Of a stretch of 64,000 nt of DNA, positions 59,936 through 64,000 are shown piece after piece (within the stretch, counting starts at the first letter, position 1; every line of letters begins with the position of its first letter). Source of the stretch: Ashinkailepas kermadecensis (taxonomy: Eukaryota > Arthropoda > Thecostraca > Neolepadidae); NCBI GenBank assembly GCA_034440615.1, contig JAOTOM010005148.1, positions 341,001-405,000 on the forward strand, read 5' to 3'. Made by a program: the position numbers and the translations under genes. The notes below the pieces were generated by a model. That model ran no database searches, had not been told where the DNA came from, and worked only from the letters and a program-made list of their open reading frames with translations.

Positions 59936-62365
59936 CATCTATCTCTATCTCTATCTTTGGCTCTGCTCTATGTCTACCTCTGTCATTTCTCTATTTCTAT
60001 ATATCTCCATAGTTGTTTCTCGCTCTATATCTGTGTATGTTTGGTCTCTATATTTTGTCTCTATTTACATATTTATTTGTTACCTCCATCTCTATCGAAT
60101 TGTGGCATCAATTTCACGTCGTGTTAGTCCTCAGCACTGGAAGACTCTTCCCCGTGATTCTGAGATCCAGCGTCGCACGCGTTGCGTGCAGCCATGTGCT
60201 CGCGTCTGCAACTTTCTGGCGCCTGTTCCGTCTACCAGCCCTGTCGCGTCTGTCACACATATCACTTCTGCAACGTCGCCACGATATTCTGCTGCTCAGT
60301 CTGTTAGATGCGAGCTGTTTGTCGCCTTTCAGATCGTTACATCGACGCAGACGCCAAAATTGAGCCGTCAAACGTTGCGCTATTCAACAGAGCTTTACAT
60401 CCGACGCGAGCATGTGTGTAGATGAACGAGACGGATCTCATCCAGAGGGGTGGTAACTACTAGAGATGGTCAGTTATGTTTTTCCATGCCCGGGAATGGA
60501 AGTCTGATCATGCATGAATCATTAGGCGAGTCATAAAAAGCATGATGCTGCCGCACCGAGAGCTGTGACTTACATCGACACACGGTACTACAGCCAAGTG
60601 AATGACACCCGAGATCACCTGAAACATACACTGGGGAAGTCGGCAAAGCATGTCGTTTTAAAATGTGTTTCACGCGTGTGGGTGTAATGCTTCGTGCCTG
60701 TGCAATATTTGTCATTTTTCCACCTTCTCCAGTTGTTGTTGGTTGTTGCTACCTCCACAGCATTGCAAAATGGAGAATGTTTGCTACGTGAAACAATGTC
60801 AGCGCGATATACGTGACGAGTTGTGATCGATACCAGAGTTTGCTGCTTGAAATTAACGGTTGGACTCTCAGGTCAGATTACAGATTAATGTTCGTCAAAA
60901 TCGAGAAACTTCAGAATAAATTGTTACCTGTGTAAGAACAATGACAGATACGTGCTTAAACTGCTCCTAATAATATTCCTCAATATCTTGAGATAGAGCA
61001 AATGTGCGACTTATTGCATCTCGACCCCTAGGCAAGGGTCAGCTTTAGTCCAAGTGTTCACCCCGGTTTGCAAATTTTCGAAACAGTGACCAAAACACTT
61101 TTGTTTCGTACTGCACGCTACGTTCAGTCCCAGCATAATGGCCAATCCTAGAGTGGCCCGTGAGCTCAGAAAGGTCATCGGAAGTCAAGCTGGGTCCGAG
61201 ATGATATTGGGAGGTCAATAGCCTACTAGCTGACCTGCTGCTCACTTTCCCACGACCCAAACATAGCCACGCGGGGCCATTAAGGGAGGTCGCTTGCCGA
61301 TATCGGCAGGTTTCGGCGACATATTATTTTAATGCTACGATGTACAACGCCACAAGTCAGGGCCGGACACAGCTCCTTCAGTGTTTTCTGCCACACGGTG
61401 GGCAACAGATGCCCCATCAGCTATGTCATGTCATCAGCCATGTCATCAGCTGTCATCAGCTAAATCCAATGTTTTGTGCCACAAGGTGGGCTGCCTATGC
61501 GCCGTCAGCTATGCGAAGTGGTTGCGCTGTAACGCGCGCCGCTTCATATGGTCGTGAATGAAACCCAAGGCGTTGCAATGTGCACCAGCCCCCCCCACCC
61601 CTCCGCAGGCGAGGGTTAATACTGCACAGATGGAACAGTTTGCTCGTCTTCACTGATGGATTTAAAAGCTACCTACATCAGTCATGCGCTTCGTCAGGCG
61701 GACCTCCAGCGAGGTACGGTGCACATCTTCAGATCTGGAAGGGTTCGAAATTTACATTTGTGCACTTAATTTGCCTTGTGACATTTCGCAACCATTACAG
61801 TCTTTGCATTGACTCACTGAAATAACGTTGACAGTGAAATGGTACAGTCCATGCTTTTAGCATCCTCAATAATTAATACATTCTTGCTGCATCACATGTC
61901 GTCCCAGATGAATTGCCAGTAAAACATCCCGAAAGGTATCCATATTCCTCGATGATTGCCATCGCTGGATTACACAGTCAAAACTGAAAAACGACGACTC
62001 GAAAAAGTGCACAGTAGGAAAGTAGGCAGCTCAAAACCACTTGAGCGGCATATGCAACATGGACCGAATGAAGCTTTTAAGTCAATAGTATATTGACTAA
62101 TGCATATTAATGAAGCTATTTAGCTGATGAAGCATTCATTAACTCCAGATATTTCCTAATAACTCAATGACACTAGTTTAGTGGAATGGCAATGGAAGAG
62201 TAGCTAACAATGGTGTTAAAATATGGTCTTTCTCCAACTCTGAGGTTACCACCGTAACCATACTGTCTTGGTTCCATAACATGCATCTCTCGCAATTACG
62301 CTAAGGAACAAATATCCTCACATTTTCTTCACCAGAGTCAAAAGAAGCACTATTTCTCCTTAGAT
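59936..62365. other. Unassigned; minor TCTATAT repeats and one imperfect duplication
   Basis: TCTATATCT and TCTCTAT words extend to about 60100. ORFs of 116-151 codons at 59970-60425 lack domains. At 61383-61515 TTTTCTGCCACACGGTGGGC recurs as TTTTGTGCCACAAGGTGGGC with CATCAGCTATGTCAT repeats in between. Confidence 0.45.
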
Positions 62366-62590
<225 letters not shown>

Positions 62591-63399
62591 CTGTGTCTGT
62601 GTGTACATTTTTGATTATACTTATATCACATCTTATAAGTATCTGCATTATAATATATGCATATCATATATTTACATAGTCTTGTTTTGCTCCAAAGCAA
62701 ATATGTGCATGGTATATGGAGTTCCACATCAAACGTTTTGGAGAAACGATTTGTTTCTTATACCGCGTTAGATAGGCAGTAACGTAACTTTCCATTGCGG
62801 GGACACGTGTGATGTCACATGTTTATGGGAATTTGAGCTTTAAAATTACACACATACAATTTTTTTCTGCATTACATGTTAACCCTAAATATGTTCACGA
62901 ATGCAATGCCAGTTATTTGAGGGCCTGGAGTAAATTCCTATGCCTTGAAAGATGAGGTTTCTTCTCAAATTCAAACACCTTTACCAGGGTGAGTTGGTGC
63001 TCTTACTCCCGGTATTCTTGGCCTGGCTGCACCTTTCCGGAGGTGAAGACATGCATGTTAGATGTCAGCTCGTCTCTAAAGGCAAGCTAACATATCACAT
63101 CTGAAAGCGTTTGACAGCTAAAAACGCACAGCTGGGAACATTTGGCATACTCCAGCACAAACACATCAAAATAAATATTCAAATATCTCGCCGGAGCCTT
63201 GATCAGTGCCGCATACAAATACACCATGAGCCAGGCTGTGGGTCCAGGGAACTCGGAAGTATTTGCCTTCCCGCTAATGTGTCTGTTCCGTCGTCGCATG
63301 AGAGCGATTGAGAGCCTGGCACGATCCACAAAAACCAGTGCATGCCGCGTCATCGCTTCGCTCTCGACCCAGTATCAATACGGTGGCAGCCAGACACGC
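62591..63399. other. Unassigned sequence
   Basis: No gene recognised. Confidence 0.4.
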
Positions 63400-63730
63400 A
63401 TTGCATTCCTCTCCCATCCCCCCATCTGCTGGATGGTGCGTGAGGTGTAGCGCCTGGAGCCCCACTGACCCCACTGACCCAGCTGACCCGAAACTGTCGC
63501 TGGCGACCCGCCAGCGGTGCGTGTGCGTATCCAGAGTGGGCCGCCAACTGTGCGTCGGCCTGCACCCGCCTGAGGCCACCTTTTTGCGTCCTGGCGATGG
63601 CCCCATGACCCAGATCGCCCGCGGGCGTTCGTCAATAAATGGACCTGTCGGACAGAATTGTGCGTGTGGCGCACACCTCTGACATGTTACGAGTGGCCCG
63701 GGCGCACCCGAGTCGCTGTGTGGCTCACTG
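63400..63730. other. CpG-enriched, GC-rich sequence
   Basis: A GC-rich patch with short CCACTGACC repeats (63461-63488). Overlapping ORFs of 71-124 codons lack domains. Confidence 0.4.
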
Positions 63731-64000
63731 TCTCGGCTGCTGTGGCGATCTATGGCGCTGAGTCACATAATCTGTGCCAACCCTCTTCACGAGCCATTTC
63801 TGCGATAGGTCTCATTTTGCTGGGTGATTCCGCTGCCTCTGCATGTGCCAGACGGAGAAATTGTTTGCTCACTTTTTCGTGACATGTCCATGTGACGAAC
63901 GAGCTAATGTGACGAACGCGCCTTTGTTGGCTTAAATGGAACCGTCGGCACATACTTCTTTTCGCTCAACATCTAAGGATATTGCAGGAAGCCTACTCGG
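63731..64000. other. Unassigned sequence to window end
   Basis: No feature recognised. Confidence 0.4.

Noticed and set aside
59143..60012. 289-codon ORF with a non-repetitive N-terminal part
   Set aside because: The N-terminal part lies in a CpG-rich block where chance ORFs are common, and most of the rest is the (CTCCCT)n repeat; no domain is seen.

Overview
This window looks like repeat-rich, largely non-coding nuclear DNA from an animal, most likely an invertebrate. The evidence is the repeat content: a CR1-type non-LTR retrotransposon, tRNA-derived SINEs, hAT-like MITEs whose ends begin CAGTGGCG, very long dinucleotide and hexanucleotide microsatellites, and many minisatellites. There are no dense ORFs, operons or prokaryotic RNA genes. 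Short interspersed GGTTAGGTTAGG-type words (26.2-26.7 kb) resemble the arthropod telomere pentamer. That is only a weak hint of an arthropod, and I cannot name the species.

I recognise no complete host gene. The only clearly protein-related sequence is the broken CR1-like reverse transcriptase on the minus strand at 36.45-38.6 kb. It is 5'-truncated, has one in-frame stop, and carries a frameshift made by a 17-bp tandem duplication. Two weaker candidate coding exons are a transposon first exon at 42598-42650 (a perfect PIP-box word followed by a splice-donor-like AG|GTATGT) and a possible host first exon at 22081-22121 at the edge of a CpG-rich block. The largest ORFs in the window (over 800 codons at 44-46 kb, over 400 codons at 30-31.5 kb) are products of tandem repeats.

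Layout. 0-9.6 kb: mostly unassigned DNA with a 67-bp satellite-like array (1.1-1.7 kb), a tRNA-like SINE (7.03 kb) and a degenerate minisatellite (8.1-8.9 kb). 9.6-16.3 kb: CpG-rich blocks alternating with 18-bp, 19-bp, about 57-bp and about 47-bp arrays. 16.3-25.5 kb: unassigned DNA, a three-copy unknown repeat family (one copy split by a small MITE), a strong CpG-rich block at 21.6-22.1 kb, 31-bp and 19-bp arrays, and a SINE. 25.6-29.6 kb: AT-rich DNA with a long imperfect tandem repeat. 29.9-31.5 kb: a degenerate minisatellite interrupted by a GA/TA/GA microsatellite whose TA core is about 750 bp. 33-36.2 kb: a GA tract, a 63-bp x3 array, a 25-bp array with a 200-bp higher-order period, and a hairpin. 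36.4-39.3 kb: the CR1-like element and a polypyrimidine tract. 40.8-43.5 kb: a SINE and nested hAT-like elements. 43.9-46.25 kb: a 24-bp minisatellite of about 97 copies. 46.6-64 kb: CpG-rich blocks, a SINE, a perfect hairpin, two large microsatellites and otherwise unassigned sequence.

The CpG-rich blocks recur every few kilobases. Several contain the CRE/ATF octamer TGACGTCA, and one carries a duplicated 16-bp GTCAC(GC)nGTGAC palindrome. They could be promoters of unrecognised genes or an undescribed GC-rich repeat; the sequence alone does not decide.
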